Notes: generated from the letters alone by a model not told the origin. A stretch of 64,000 nt of DNA from Thalassovita sp. (GCF_963691685.1 NZ_OY829290.1:2294001-2358000), one strand, 5' to 3'; numbered from the stretch's first letter, positions 43,684 to 53,778 are shown. Numbers and translations are program-made.

Positions 43684-44376
43684 ATGGCACTGAGCTTACG
43701 CGGATCTTTGAAACAGGTGATCTATGGCGGAAATGACGGCATTGTCACCACTTTCGCCATTGTTGCGGGCTTCGCAGGCGCGGGCGCAGATGGCGCTGCG
43801 CAGATCGGCGCCTTTGCGGTCATCCTGTTTGGGCTGGCAAACCTTCTGGCCGATGCGTTGTCGATGGGCATGGGCGAATACCTCTCCGCGCGTTCACAGC
43901 ATCAGGTCTACCGGCGCAGCCTTCGGGAAACGCGCGCGCTGCTGGACAGAGCCCCTCAGCAGGGTCTGGCCCAGCTGATCACAGGTTTCCACGCGCAAGG
44001 GTTGGCGGAGGATCAGGCGACGCAGGCAGCCGCCGCTGTGATGAGCAACACTGATGCAGCAGCAGCCCAGATTTTGATATTGGATCAGGGCCTTACCCCG
44101 CCGGACCGTGACAATCCCGCGCTGAACGGCATGGTCACTTTCGTGGCTTTCGTGTGTTTTGGCCTCATGCCAATCTCCCCCTATCTGATCGGGGTTGAGC
44201 CTGCGCACCAATGGACCACGGCGATTATCTGCACGCTGGTTGCCTTGACCACCCTCGGCCTTTTGCGGGTACGGGCCACCGATGAAAATGCCCCGCAAGC
44301 GCTGGTGGAGACGGTGGGCATCGGCGGCCTTTGCGCCGCGGTGGCCTATGGTGTTGGCTGGGTTCTGGGCGGCTAG
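43684..44376 (+). CDS. VIT1/CCC1-family (nodulin-21-like) metal transporter
   Basis: A 230-residue membrane protein of the VIT (Fe2+/Mn2+ transporter) family. It has five predicted segments; [20 protein letters not shown] and [23 protein letters not shown] are the diagnostic first two helices. The hydrophilic metal-binding loop ([16 protein letters not shown] onward) precedes the C-terminal helices. AGGAGG lies 8 nt before ATG 43684. Its stop overlaps by 4 bp the stop of the convergent DUF6456 gene. Confidence 0.88.
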   Translation: MALSLRGSLKQVIYGGNDGIVTTFAIVAGFAGAGADGAAQIGAFAVILFGLANLLADALSMGMGEYLSARSQHQVYRRSLRETRALLDRAPQQGLAQLITGFHAQGLAEDQATQAAAAVMSNTDAAAAQILILDQGLTPPDRDNPALNGMVTFVAFVCFGLMPISPYLIGVEPAHQWTTAIICTLVALTTLGLLRVRATDENAPQALVETVGIGGLCAAVAYGVGWVLGG

Positions 44377-45524
44377 CCGATTAGCGCCCCCTCCTCCCCC
44401 AGCCCCTCATAATGCTGGCGCAACCGCTGCAGCGCGATGCGCAGGACGATCTTGCCAGAGCGCGCCGACCAGCCCATGCGTTTTTCGGCGGTTTCCAGCC
44501 CTTCCAGATAACAACAACAGCGCAGCACCACATCGCCCAATCCCGGTCCCAGATCACGCAGGGCAGCGGCGGTGCGCGCCCGCGCGGCCTCGGGCCCGAA
44601 CGCCATCAGGGGTACAGTATCAACGCCACCGCCCCGCAGCGGGTTCCAGTGATCCTCCTGCGCTTGGCTCAACTGCGCCAGCTCATAATCTTCGCGCAGA
44701 CGCTCGCCCGCCTGCACCAGCGCCTCCTCCAGAAAGGGTTGACCGCTTTTGTCACGACGGCGCGCCAGCAGGGCCAGCGGGGTTTCCCCCTGCGCCAACC
44801 TGCGGCGCTGGCTGTCGCTGAAACGGGGCAAGGGCAACGGTGTGGCGCCCGCAGGAACGGGCTCAGCGCCCTGAAAATGCGCGGCGGCTTCGGCCATGCC
44901 TGACGCGGCGGAGGGATTGTTGGGCTGCGTCTGAAGCAACTGTCGCCCAGCCTCTGACAGGCGGTAGCGCGACACACGACCGGGGGCGTCACACTCAATC
45001 CAGCCCTGAAGCGCCAGCGCCTCAGCCAAGGCTCGGGCCACCACGGTTTTCTGCGCCGGATCGCCGCCTGCAATCACTGCCTTTTCCATATCTGCGGCCA
45101 CCGCCAGAACGTGACCCTCCGCCGTGAGGGCCTGTAAAACGGGCAAAGCCTGCTGCAGCAGATCGGGCGTGCTGTGGGGCGGGTCAAATGAGGGGACAGT
45201 GTTCATTTCAGGCTCCTTCTTACAGCGGGGTGGCATTTGGTTTTCAGCAACGGGGTTGCGCGCAGTGGGAAACAGGCGGTCGGTCCCTTTGGCAACTTGG
45301 CGGCCAAGACGATACAGCGCCTGATCGATCAGCCCGTCGTCGCGGCGGTTTTCCAGCTTGCGGATTTGCCGCATGACGGTTGAGGCATGGCAGCCCCGTT
45401 CCCGGGCAAGCCGCCGCATCGAGAGACCCTGTTCGACATGCGCCAGATAGAGCTGAGCATCGACCGGCAGCCACTCGGGCATGTTGAGGCAATCCGCTGA
45501 TGGATCAGGCCCGTTCCATGACAT
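44373..45524 (-). CDS. DUF6456 domain protein with N-terminal helix-turn-helix
   Basis: A 383-residue protein typical of Rhodobacterales. The N-terminus has a helix-turn-helix ([39 protein letters not shown], about 22-60). A second winged-helix-like region lies at about 120-200 ([28 protein letters not shown]), and the conserved C-terminal DUF6456 domain at about 235-375 ([61 protein letters not shown]). A DNA-binding regulatory role is likely; target unknown. GGAGGG precedes the ATG. Confidence 0.8.
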   Translation of the reverse strand: MSWNGPDPSADCLNMPEWLPVDAQLYLAHVEQGLSMRRLARERGCHASTVMRQIRKLENRRDDGLIDQALYRLGRQVAKGTDRLFPTARNPVAENQMPPRCKKEPEMNTVPSFDPPHSTPDLLQQALPVLQALTAEGHVLAVAADMEKAVIAGGDPAQKTVVARALAEALALQGWIECDAPGRVSRYRLSEAGRQLLQTQPNNPSAASGMAEAAAHFQGAEPVPAGATPLPLPRFSDSQRRRLAQGETPLALLARRRDKSGQPFLEEALVQAGERLREDYELAQLSQAQEDHWNPLRGGGVDTVPLMAFGPEAARARTAAALRDLGPGLGDVVLRCCCYLEGLETAEKRMGWSARSGKIVLRIALQRLRQHYEGLGEEGALIG

Positions 45525-45608
45525 TGCGCCCTCCTTTGGCCCAACCGACGTGCCGTGTGGACCATTTCTTTACCCTTTGGTGAAATTCACAACCTAGAGG
45601 TGAGACAT

Positions 45609-45623
45609 CTAAGTATTGGTTAA
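45609..45623. promoter_or_regulatory. CtrA-like site
   Basis: CTAA-GTATTGG-TTAA; on the minus strand TTAA-N7-TTAG, one base from the CtrA consensus TTAA-N7-TTAA. It lies 85 bp from the DUF6456 start and 137 bp from the DUF6477 start in their 235-bp divergent gap. Confidence 0.35.
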
Positions 45624-45759
45624 CAAATCAGAATTGCCTCCATCATTGTTTCCAAAATGTGAACAACGCTGAAAGGCGCCGCACGCTGCTCGCGTCGCGC
45701 GCAACACCCCTAAAAGCTGTGATATGGCTGCCCGCCTTACCCCTGATTGGAGAGGGAAC

Positions 45760-46074
45760 ATGTGTGAATTAACGATTGCTTTGAAGACGTTAAAACGGCC
45801 ACGCCTGCTGACCGCGGCGGCGCGGCACGGGCTGGGCCCCTATCGGCGCGAACGTCACCTCAGCCGAATATTGCGTCAGGACAGCCTCCCAGCGCCGCGA
45901 AAGGCGTTAACAAAACTACTGGATCTGGAAACAGAGATGAACGCGCGGCGGCAGCAGGCCCAAAATGACTACTGCATTGCCGATCATGTTGCGGTGCTGA
46001 CCGCCCTCATGGCAGAGGCGCGCCTTTTGCAAAGCGCGCCCCCGAAGATGTCTCAGCGGTTGGAACCAGCCTAG
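45760..46074 (+). CDS. DUF6477 family protein
   Basis: A 104-residue basic protein restricted, as far as I know, to Rhodobacterales. The hallmark is LKTLKRPRLLTAAARHGLGPYRRERHL near the N-terminus, then a helical part (KLLDLETEMNARRQQAQNDYCIADHVAVLTALMAEARLL). GGAGAGGGAAC directly precedes ATG 45760, which is preferred over an in-frame ATG 36 nt upstream. Divergent from its frequent neighbour DUF6456; function unknown. Confidence 0.8.
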   Translation: MCELTIALKTLKRPRLLTAAARHGLGPYRRERHLSRILRQDSLPAPRKALTKLLDLETEMNARRQQAQNDYCIADHVAVLTALMAEARLLQSAPPKMSQRLEPA

Positions 46075-46075
46075 A

Positions 46076-47620
46076 TCAGCCGATCACATCCGGCATCGAG
46101 GCCTTTTTGTTGGCGATGTAGCTGCTCAGCGCCTCATTCACCGCCGGATCAATCGCCGGCTGCTGGTAATCGGCCAGCAGTTTCTCAACCCGTGCCGAGG
46201 CCAGCGCCATGGTGTCACGGCTGCCTTCTTCGGCCCAGGTTTCAAACGGTTTGTAATCCAACAGGTCCGAACGCCAGAAGGCGGTTTTGAAATTGGCCTG
46301 CGTATGGGCGCAGCCCAGATAGTGACCGCCCGGGCCGACCTCACGGATGGCGTCCATGGCTTGCGCGTTGTCGTCAATGGCAACGCCCTGCGCCATCTTG
46401 TGCAGCGCGCCCAGCTGATCGGCATCCATCACAAACTTCTCATATGACGCCGCAAGGCCACCTTCCAGCCAACCACAGGCGTGCAGCATGAAGTTCACAC
46501 CGGCCAGCAGCCCCATATTCAGGCTGTTTGCGGTTTCATAGGCCGCCTGCGCGTCCGGCAGTTTGGAGCCACAGAAAGATCCCGCAGAACGATAGGGCAG
46601 CCCCAGGCGGCGGGCCAACTGGCCAGCGCCATAGGTGATCTGGCTGGCCTCAGGGGTGCCAAAGGTCGGCGCGCCCGAGTTCATATCGATCGAGGTCACA
46701 AAAGCCCCCATGATCACCGGCGCACCGGGACGGATCAACTGGCTGTAGGCAATGCCGGCCAGACCTTCGGCCAGAACCTGCGTCAGCGTGCCCGCAACCG
46801 AAACCGGTGCCATCGCCCCGCCCACAATGAAGGGCGAGATGATGCAGGCCTGATTGTTCTGCGCATAAACCTCAAGCGCGCCCATCATCACATCGTCGAA
46901 GGTCATCGGCGAGTTGATGTTGATGAGCGAGGTCATCACGGTGTTTTCCTGAACGAAGTCTTTGCCGAACAGGATCTCACACATCTCCACACTGTCCTGC
47001 GCCCGGCTGGGTTCGGTGACCGAACCCATGAACGGCTTGTCCGACAGGGTCATATGGGCGTGCAGCATGTCGAGGTGACGTTTGTTCACCGCAACATCCG
47101 TGGGTTCGCAGACGGTGCCGCCGGAATGGTGCAGCCATTTCGACATGTAGCCCAGCTTCACGAAGTTCTGGAAATCTTCCATTTTCGCGTAGCGACGGCC
47201 GCCTTTCGCGTCATGCACAAAGGGGGGGCCATAGACCGGCGCCAGCACCAGATTGTTGCCACCGATCACCACGTTCCGCTCAGGGTTGCGGGCGTGCTGG
47301 GTGAACTGCGACGGCGCGGTGGCGCAAAGTTTGCGCGCCAGACCTTTGGGGATGCGCACCCGTTCGCCCTGCACATCAGCACCGGCGTCGCGCCAGCGGT
47401 CCAATGCGGCGGGGTTGTTGACGAAGTTGACGCCAACCTCTTCCAGAATGGTTTCGGCGTTGGCCTCAATGATCTCCAGCGCTTCTTCGGTCAGAACCTC
47501 GAAGTTGGGGATATTACGCTCAATATATTTGGCGGTTTCAAACGATACCGCGCTGCGCGCTGCCCGACGGGCTGCACCGCCGCCACCTCTTGCTCTTCTG
47601 CGGGTTCCTGTTTCGGACAT
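46076..47620 (-). CDS. MttB-family methyltransferase homologue (no pyrrolysine)
   Basis: A 514-residue TIM-barrel protein of the trimethylamine methyltransferase superfamily (COG5598). Motifs: EALEIIEANAETILEEVGVNF, VLAPVYGPPFVHDAKGGRRY, GTVCEPTDVAVNKRHLDML, and the C-terminal GPGGHYLGCAHTQANFKTAFWRSDLLD. It has no in-frame UAG, so it belongs to the non-pyrrolysine group, whose characterised members demethylate quaternary amines such as glycine betaine or carnitine. No corrinoid protein gene is adjacent, so the substrate is unknown. The N-terminus is Arg/Gly-rich. Confidence 0.88.
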   Translation of the reverse strand: MSETGTRRRARGGGGAARRAARSAVSFETAKYIERNIPNFEVLTEEALEIIEANAETILEEVGVNFVNNPAALDRWRDAGADVQGERVRIPKGLARKLCATAPSQFTQHARNPERNVVIGGNNLVLAPVYGPPFVHDAKGGRRYAKMEDFQNFVKLGYMSKWLHHSGGTVCEPTDVAVNKRHLDMLHAHMTLSDKPFMGSVTEPSRAQDSVEMCEILFGKDFVQENTVMTSLININSPMTFDDVMMGALEVYAQNNQACIISPFIVGGAMAPVSVAGTLTQVLAEGLAGIAYSQLIRPGAPVIMGAFVTSIDMNSGAPTFGTPEASQITYGAGQLARRLGLPYRSAGSFCGSKLPDAQAAYETANSLNMGLLAGVNFMLHACGWLEGGLAASYEKFVMDADQLGALHKMAQGVAIDDNAQAMDAIREVGPGGHYLGCAHTQANFKTAFWRSDLLDYKPFETWAEEGSRDTMALASARVEKLLADYQQPAIDPAVNEALSSYIANKKASMPDVIG

Positions 47621-47856
47621 GACGCCCCCTCAAGTGCTGGTTCAAACGTTAGACAAAGATGTAACGCGCCCTGCCCGCCCCCTTGATGCCGGGAACGTCA
47701 CCTAAGGCGCAAAAGCGACATTGCGGCGAATGAAACCCCGCGAAATCCGCATCTCATTCCAAAGCGCGACATATATCAGCGCCTTAAGCGCGGCAATTGT
47801 GCATTTGCAGCACGCGCCCCCTTGCGTCAGCGCCGCCTCTTACCTAATAGGCAAAC

Positions 47857-49416
47857 ATGACCCAGACATCACACGACCGCCTTCTCATCATCGACTTCGG
47901 CAGCCAGGTCACGCAGCTGATTGCACGGCGCCTGCGCGAGCTGAACGTCTATTGCGAAATCCACCCCTATCAGAATGTCACCATCGACTTTGTGCGCGAG
48001 ATGGCGCCCAAGGCTGTGATCTTCTCCGGTGGGCCTGACAGCGTCACCCGTGAGGGCAGCCCGCGCGCGCCTGAAGGAATTTTTGAGCTGGGTGTGCCGA
48101 TCCTTGGCATCTGCTACGGTCAGCAGGTGATGATGCACCAGTTGGGCGGCAAGGTCGAAAGTGGCCATGGCACCGCCGAATTTGGCCGCGCCTTTGTCAC
48201 CCCTGAGAACAGCCTGGACATTCTGGATGGCTGGTTTGCCGAGGGCGACGAACAGGTCTGGATGAGCCACGGCGATCACGTCAGTGAAATCGCCCCGGGG
48301 TTTGAGGTCTACGGCACCTCCCCCAATGCGCCGTTCGCGATCACTGCGGACACCAAACGTCATTTCTACGCGGTTCAGTTCCACCCCGAGGTACACCACA
48401 CCCCGAAGGGCGCAAAGCTGTATGAGAACTTCGTCAAACTGGCAGGTTTCTCGGGCGATTGGACCATGGGGGCCTACCGTCAGGAAATGATCGAAGACAT
48501 CCGCGCGCAGGTTGGCGACAAAAAGGTCATCTGCGCCTTGTCTGGCGGCGTCGACAGCTCGGTCACCGGGATCCTGCTGCATGAGGCGATCGGCGATCAG
48601 CTGACCTGTGTGTTTGTTGACCACGGCCTGCTGCGCAAGGATGAGGCCAAAGAAGTCGTCGCCATGTTCCGCGACAACTACAATCTGAACCTGATCCACG
48701 CCGACGAAAGCGATCTGTTCCTTGGTGAGCTGGAGGGCGTCAGCGACCCCGAAACCAAGCGCAAGATCATCGGCAAGCTGTTCATCGACGTGTTCCAGAA
48801 ATACGCCGACCAGATCGAAGGCGCCGAGTTCCTGGCGCAGGGCACCCTGTACCCGGACGTGATTGAATCGGTTTCCTTCTCCGGCGGTCCTTCGGTCACC
48901 ATCAAATCGCACCACAATGTGGGCGGCCTGCCTGAGAAGATGGGCCTGAAACTGGTGGAACCGCTGCGTGGTCTGTTCAAGGATGAGGTCCGCGTGCTGG
49001 GCCGTGAGCTGGGCCTGCCGGCCAGCTTCATCGGCCGCCACCCCTTCCCCGGGCCGGGTCTGGCGATCCGCTGCCCTGGTGAGATCACCCGTGACAAGCT
49101 GGACATTCTGCGCGAAGCGGATGCGGTCTATATCGACCAGATCCGCAAACATGGCCTCTATGATGAGATCTGGCAGGCTTTCGCTGCCATCCTGCCGATG
49201 CGCACCGTTGGTGTGATGGGCGACGGGCGCACCTATGACTATGCGGTGGGCCTGCGCGCTGTGACCTCGGTCGATGGTATGACGGCGGATTATTACCCGT
49301 TCAGCCACGAATTCTTGGGCGAAACCATGACCCGCATCATCAATGAGGTGAAAGGCGTGAACCGCGTGTTCTACGACGTCACCTCAAAACCGCCGGGCAC
49401 CATTGAGCTGGAGTAA
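47857..49416 (+). CDS. guaA: GMP synthase (glutamine-hydrolysing)
   Basis: Converts XMP to GMP. The 519-residue two-domain enzyme has an N-terminal class I glutamine amidotransferase ([14 protein letters not shown] with the nucleophile Cys; His/Glu in [10 protein letters not shown]) and a PP-loop ATP pyrophosphatase ([12 protein letters not shown]). The dimerisation domain follows ([14 protein letters not shown]) and the protein ends KPPGTIELE as usual. Single gene with a likely terminator at 49451-49484. Confidence 0.97.
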   Translation: MTQTSHDRLLIIDFGSQVTQLIARRLRELNVYCEIHPYQNVTIDFVREMAPKAVIFSGGPDSVTREGSPRAPEGIFELGVPILGICYGQQVMMHQLGGKVESGHGTAEFGRAFVTPENSLDILDGWFAEGDEQVWMSHGDHVSEIAPGFEVYGTSPNAPFAITADTKRHFYAVQFHPEVHHTPKGAKLYENFVKLAGFSGDWTMGAYRQEMIEDIRAQVGDKKVICALSGGVDSSVTGILLHEAIGDQLTCVFVDHGLLRKDEAKEVVAMFRDNYNLNLIHADESDLFLGELEGVSDPETKRKIIGKLFIDVFQKYADQIEGAEFLAQGTLYPDVIESVSFSGGPSVTIKSHHNVGGLPEKMGLKLVEPLRGLFKDEVRVLGRELGLPASFIGRHPFPGPGLAIRCPGEITRDKLDILREADAVYIDQIRKHGLYDEIWQAFAAILPMRTVGVMGDGRTYDYAVGLRAVTSVDGMTADYYPFSHEFLGETMTRIINEVKGVNRVFYDVTSKPPGTIELE

Positions 49417-49450
49417 GCAGCTCTAACACATTGGTTCAGAACTCAATTCG

Positions 49451-49484
49451 CAGGCGGCACCCCAACGGGCGCCGCCTGATTTCG
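49451..49484 (+). terminator. Probable terminator of guaA
   Basis: Perfect arms CAGGCGGC (49451-49458) and GCCGCCTG (49471-49478), 12-nt loop, weak T-rich tail (ATTTCGTT). Confidence 0.55.
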
Positions 49485-49610
49485 TTCTGCAGCAGCGCCC
49501 AATCACAACATAAACCTTAGTTTAAAAGGCCCGGATTAGGCCCTGCGTTTAATTGCCAGCCCCCTCGGCGGATTTTTACGGTCGTGTTGTCCCCAGAGGA
49601 GCAAGCCCAG

Positions 49611-50642
49611 ATGCCAACGTCGCCATTTTTCCCCCATGTCACCTATGCGTTCAACGCGGGCTTTGTGCGGCAGGGGCTGATCTCGATCTATTCGCTGCTG
49701 GTCGCGACCCACGGCAAAGTGACGGTGGTGGTGCACATCGATGCCCCCGCCGAGGAGTTGAGCCGCGGCATCAACGCGCTAAGTGCCCTGTTTCCCGATG
49801 CCCAGATCACCCAACACATTAACCCTGATCTGCCGCAGCAGGATCACCCACATCTGAAACATGGCCGCCCCTATACCCATTGGATGATGACGGCGCTGGC
49901 CTCAACCAAGGTCAAAACCCTCTACGTTGATGGCGACACGCTGTTTGTCGATGATCCGACGCCGCTTTACCATCTGGATCTTGATGGCAAGCTGCTGGCG
50001 GGCGTGCCCGACACGCCTTTTGAAATCCTGCACCATAAAATTGGTTTCTGGTCGCAGTTTGGCGCCCTTGGTGCAGCCTGCAGCAGGCCGTTCCGGCAGG
50101 TGATTGCCACCCAAAAACACGACCTGCAAATGGCGCGTTACATCAACGCAGGCCTTTTGCTGTTGGATATGCCCGCCCTGCGCCGGGCCGGCCTGGCAGA
50201 GCAGTTGGATGATTACAAATCCTACAGTCAGATCTACGACCAGAAAGGCTGGACCAATTACGATCAGGATTGGTTCAACTATCTGTTCGGCACCCAGCAC
50301 GACGCTATTCAGCTGCTCTCGGCCCGTTGGAACCTACTGGCCAATCTGGCCAATATGGATCGCTTCTGGGCGATTTCTGTTCCCAGAAAGCTTCGCGCGG
50401 CCTACCGCCGGGCCCAGAACAATCCGGCGCTTTATCATTTTGCCGGCAGCGTCTTCAAACCCTGGCAAAGCCAGCCTCTGCAACGCCCGATGAGCCCCCT
50501 CCAAAAACGCGCGCTGGGGGCCTGGTATCAGGCGGCTATCACCTTTTCTGCAAAAACCGGGATGGACATTCCACCGATGATAGAGAAAATCAGCCGGATT
50601 GCAGAAAAGGAACGCCACAAATGGACCGCCACATTCGCCTGA
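49611..50642 (+). CDS. Glycosyltransferase, family 8-like
   Basis: A 343-residue probable sugar transferase. GT8/LgtC-like features: HVTYAFNAGFVRQGLISIYSLL at the N-terminus, a DxD metal site in KTLYVDGDTLFVDD, RYINAGLLLLDMPALR, NYDQDWFNYLF (second metal-ligand region) and YHFAGSVFKPW. Donor and acceptor sugars are unknown. ATG 49611 is preferred over an in-frame GTG at 49584 because GAGGAG lies 9-14 nt upstream of it. An EamA exporter gene follows 37 nt downstream. Confidence 0.78.
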   Translation: MPTSPFFPHVTYAFNAGFVRQGLISIYSLLVATHGKVTVVVHIDAPAEELSRGINALSALFPDAQITQHINPDLPQQDHPHLKHGRPYTHWMMTALASTKVKTLYVDGDTLFVDDPTPLYHLDLDGKLLAGVPDTPFEILHHKIGFWSQFGALGAACSRPFRQVIATQKHDLQMARYINAGLLLLDMPALRRAGLAEQLDDYKSYSQIYDQKGWTNYDQDWFNYLFGTQHDAIQLLSARWNLLANLANMDRFWAISVPRKLRAAYRRAQNNPALYHFAGSVFKPWQSQPLQRPMSPLQKRALGAWYQAAITFSAKTGMDIPPMIEKISRIAEKERHKWTATFA

Positions 50643-50679
50643 GCCCACCTGCCAAAGGCCCCCGTCCGGGGCGGACGGC

Positions 50680-51549
50680 ATGATCAGCCAGACCTTTGCT
50701 GCCATTTTGTGGATGTCAGGCGCGATTGTCTCGTTTTCGTCCATGGCCGTAGCGGGCCGCGCCATCAGTTTTGAACTCGATACCTTCGAGATCATGATGT
50801 ACCGCAGCTTCGTCGGTTTTGCGATTGTACTGGTCGTGGCATCGGCGACGGGCCACTTGGGTGACGTGACCAAACGTCACTTAGGAACCCATGCCATTCG
50901 CAATCTCAGCCACTTCGCCGGACAGAACCTCTGGTTTTATGCGTTGACTGTGATCCCTTTGGCACAGGTCTTCGCGCTGGAGTTTACATCTCCGCTTTGG
51001 GCCATCGCCCTGTCTGCGATTGTGCTGGGGGAACGCATCACCCGGACACGTGGCATTGCTGCGCTGATCGGCTTCATCGGCATTCTGATCGTCGCCCGCC
51101 CTAGCCCGGACAGCCTTAATGTTGGCCAGTTGGCCGCCGCGCTTGCCGCCATTGGTTTTGCTGGCTCTGCCGTCTTCACCCGCAAGCTGACGCGCAGCGA
51201 AACCATCACCTGCATCCTGTTCTACCTAACGCTGATGCAGGCGGTTTTTGGTATCATCGCAGCAGGTTATGACGGCGATGTGGCGCTGCCCTCGGCCCAA
51301 TCCGTGCCCTGGCTGGTACTGATTGCGGTCGCCGGGCTGGTCGCGCATTTCTGCCTGACAACAGCGCTGAAACTGGCGCCGGCCACGGTTGTCATGCCGA
51401 TCGATTTCATTCGCCTGCCGCTGATCGCGGTGATCGGCATGCTGCTTTATGCCGAGGCATTGGACCCTTGGGTGTTCCTGGGCGCTGCGGTCATCTTTGG
51501 CGCGAACTACCTCAACATCCGTGCAGAAATGCCACGCAACTCAAAATAG
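50680..51549 (+). CDS. EamA/DMT-family transporter
   Basis: A 289-residue inner-membrane protein with ten predicted segments in two EamA repeats (first repeat ends near GERITRTRGIAALIGFIGILIVARP; second ends with VFLGAAVIFGANYLNIRAE). Members export amino acids, nucleosides or other metabolites; the substrate cannot be assigned. ATG 50680 is chosen because upstream in-frame starts lie inside the preceding gene. Confidence 0.87.
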   Translation: MISQTFAAILWMSGAIVSFSSMAVAGRAISFELDTFEIMMYRSFVGFAIVLVVASATGHLGDVTKRHLGTHAIRNLSHFAGQNLWFYALTVIPLAQVFALEFTSPLWAIALSAIVLGERITRTRGIAALIGFIGILIVARPSPDSLNVGQLAAALAAIGFAGSAVFTRKLTRSETITCILFYLTLMQAVFGIIAAGYDGDVALPSAQSVPWLVLIAVAGLVAHFCLTTALKLAPATVVMPIDFIRLPLIAVIGMLLYAEALDPWVFLGAAVIFGANYLNIRAEMPRNSK

Positions 51550-51563
51550 ATAATGCAAGGCTT

Positions 51564-51655
51564 CCTTCACAAACTGCGACAAGTTTACGCTGGGGCTGCG
51601 TTGACAGGCGGAATCTTGCTTGGCTATGCCTGACAGATGCACAAGTTTGTGAAGG
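51564..51655 (+). promoter_or_regulatory. FadL-type gene promoter bracketed by perfect 12-bp inverted repeats
   Basis: -35 TTGACA (51601-51606), 18-nt spacer, -10 TATGCC (51625-51630). Upstream CCTTCACAAACT (51564-51575) and downstream AGTTTGTGAAGG (51644-51655) are exact reverse complements; ACAAGTTT also occurs at 51579-51586. The downstream copy abuts the ribosome site of the porin gene. This is a strong candidate for a regulator acting by looping or dual-site binding. Confidence 0.6.
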
Positions 51656-51665
51656 GGAGGAATGC

Positions 51666-52925
51666 ATGCAGCGTTATTTGGTAGGAGCCGCAGTACTGGC
51701 TCTGACGGCAGGAGCAGCACAGGCGGGCGGCCTAGATCGATCTCAACAAAGTGTTCTTTCGTTGTTTTCACCGGACAACACCTTTGACCTAAGTTTTGGT
51801 GTGGTCACACCAACCATTACCGGCAGCGATGCGCTGGGTACGGATTACGACGTTGGTGAAAGCTACACTCAGATCGGTCTGAGCTACACAAAGCAAATCA
51901 ACGATCAGTTTGCACTGGCTCTGATCTTTGATCAGCCATTTGGCGCCGACATCAATTATGACAGCGATCCGCTGACCAGCACGCTGGGCGGCACCATGGC
52001 AGATCTGAACTCCAAAGCTTTCAGTGCTGTTGGTAAATATCAGCTAAACGACCGTGTCAGCGTATTCGGCGGTCTGCGCATTCAAGGTGTGGACGCGAAA
52101 GTGGCACTGAACGGCGTCGCCTATCGTAATGCTATCACCGTTGCCGGTGTCGCTGCTACGGTCTCGGGGCTGGATTCTTCTTTGCTCGCAGCCGCTTTGG
52201 GTGGTGATGTCACCGCCGCGACCGCAATCGACACCACCTATGGTCTCGGTACGACTGCTTCGCTTGGCGCTGCGGTTACCACGGCGCAGGGCACTTTTGC
52301 AGCGACCAACGGCTACAACTTTGAAATGGCCAATGACTATGCTGTTGGCTACACTTTGGGTGCGGCATACGAGATCCCGGACATCGCGCTTCGCCTCGCT
52401 GCGACCTACCATTCCGAAATTGAACATACCGCGGACACCACCGAGAGCCTTCTTGGATCTGCGACAAACAGCACCGTTACCTACGTGACCCCTCAGAGCT
52501 TCAACCTGGACTTCCAGACTGGCATCGCGGCGAACACCCTGCTGATGGCAAGCTATCGCTGGGCGGAGTATGAAAAAGTTGACGTTATCCCGACCGCGCT
52601 TGGTTCGGATCTGGTGAACCTTGGCAACAGCCAGCGCTATACCCTTGGGATCGGCCGTAAATTCACCGACAACTTCTCGGGTTCGATCACTCTGAGCTAT
52701 GAGCCGGAAGGTGGAGACGATACTGTTTCGCCGCTGGGTCCGACCGATGGTCTGATGGGCATCACCATTGGTGGCAAATACACCAAAGGCAACACTTCGA
52801 TCAGCGGTGGTATCAACTACACCAAGCTGGGCGATGCAGACGCAGGTGTCGCGGACACCGCAGTTGCCTCGTTCACCGACAACAGCGTAGTTGGCATCGG
52901 CTTCAAAATTTCGACCACTTTCTAA
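51666..52925 (+). CDS. OmpP1/FadL-family outer-membrane transport protein
   Basis: A 419-residue outer-membrane beta-barrel for hydrophobic solutes. It has a Sec signal peptide (MQRYLVGAAVLALTAGAAQA, cleaved before GGLDRSQQ), many alternating beta-strand segments (for example SYTQIGLSYTKQINDQFALAL, YTLGAAYEIPDIALRLAATYHSEIEH) and a C-terminal Phe (ISTTF), the usual barrel assembly signal. The N-terminal plug is shorter than in E. coli FadL. GGGGAGG precedes ATG 51666. Natural substrate unknown; fatty acids or hydrocarbons are typical for the family. Confidence 0.85.
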   Translation: MQRYLVGAAVLALTAGAAQAGGLDRSQQSVLSLFSPDNTFDLSFGVVTPTITGSDALGTDYDVGESYTQIGLSYTKQINDQFALALIFDQPFGADINYDSDPLTSTLGGTMADLNSKAFSAVGKYQLNDRVSVFGGLRIQGVDAKVALNGVAYRNAITVAGVAATVSGLDSSLLAAALGGDVTAATAIDTTYGLGTTASLGAAVTTAQGTFAATNGYNFEMANDYAVGYTLGAAYEIPDIALRLAATYHSEIEHTADTTESLLGSATNSTVTYVTPQSFNLDFQTGIAANTLLMASYRWAEYEKVDVIPTALGSDLVNLGNSQRYTLGIGRKFTDNFSGSITLSYEPEGGDDTVSPLGPTDGLMGITIGGKYTKGNTSISGGINYTKLGDADAGVADTAVASFTDNSVVGIGFKISTTF

Positions 52926-52950
52926 GACAGCATAGTCGGTCATCAAATTT

Positions 52951-52979
52951 CAGGCGGGGCAAATGCTCCGCCTGTTTTT
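52951..52979 (+). terminator. Rho-independent terminator of the FadL-type gene
   Basis: CAGGCGG (52951-52957) pairs with CCGCCTG (52968-52974), extended inwards by G-U and G-C pairs, then TTTTT. It may also serve the convergent dioxygenase gene weakly. Confidence 0.85.
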
Positions 52980-53004
52980 GTTTTCGACGATCCTTAGCAA
53001 AGCT

Positions 53005-53778
53005 TCAAATCTTCGCCGCCTTTTTCAGCCGCTCATCCAGCGCTTTTTGGTAAGCCGCTTTTGCCGCCTCATCCACTTGGGCGCTTTTGGCGTAGTAGAT
53101 GAACCCCAAAGCCTGACGCGACCGTGTGGGTGAGTTGTTGGCGCCGGCCCAATGCACCGTTTTGGCGTGATGCATCAGAAAGGTTCCGGCGGGGCCTGGG
53201 AAGCTGACTGTGTTGGCGTGATCTGCATCAGTACCAAAATCTGTCATCCCTTGTGAAAAACCCAACACTCCGCTCTGGCCATGATCGCGAAATCCGCCCT
53301 TATGGGATCCCCGCAGATAGTGGATGCAGCCGTTTTCTGCGTCGACCTCCTCCAGCGCCAGCCAACCGGTCACCGCCTCACAAGGGGTGAGGTGGAAAAA
53401 CACGCCATCCTGATGCGGCGGGGTCGGCTGACCGATGCCCACGGGTTTGTTGAAATACTGCATGTTGATCGGCACCACCTCATCCTGCAGCACCTCTTCA
53501 GCGATCTGGCGGGCGGGTCCGTTCAGCATCATCTCAGCAAACCAGTCATCATAGTGAAACATCTGCTGCAGCTGTTTCAACGTGCTGCGATCGGCGCGGT
53601 CTTCATAGTAGACCTGCGCTTCGGGCATTTGCGGCACCTTTTCCCGCACAAACCGATCCAATTGACGCCGGATTTCAGCCACTTCGGGCGCAGAATACAA
53701 CGCATCGACATGGACATATCCATCCCTGTCGAAGTCAGATTTCAGAGGTGCGGCGGTCTGTTTGGTGTCATTTTTCAT
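53005..53778 (-). CDS. Phytanoyl-CoA dioxygenase (PhyH) family protein
   Basis: Fe(II)/2-oxoglutarate-dependent oxygenase of 257 residues. The iron facial triad is visible as HQD (His122, Asp124) and a distal His at about 209 (KTVHWAGANN). The 2-oxoglutarate-binding Arg follows shortly (SPTRSR, 219-221), and YLRGSHKGG is a family motif. It hydroxylates an unknown small molecule. It lies next to an AraC regulator gene, divergently, and near the sulfatase cluster, so a role in the same catabolic route is plausible but inferred. Confidence 0.85.
   Translation of the reverse strand: MKNDTKQTAAPLKSDFDRDGYVHVDALYSAPEVAEIRRQLDRFVREKVPQMPEAQVYYEDRADRSTLKQLQQMFHYDDWFAEMMLNGPARQIAEEVLQDEVVPINMQYFNKPVGIGQPTPPHQDGVFFHLTPCEAVTGWLALEEVDAENGCIHYLRGSHKGGFRDHGQSGVLGFSQGMTDFGTDADHANTVSFPGPAGTFLMHHAKTVHWAGANNSPTRSRQALGFIYYAKSAQVDEAAKAAYQKALDERLKKAAKI

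Noticed and set aside
47869..49308. Long open frame antisense to guaA
   Set aside because: A shadow of high-GC codon bias opposite a certain gene; the product has no recognisable motifs. The same applies to the long frames opposite the penicillin-acylase and ntrY genes.
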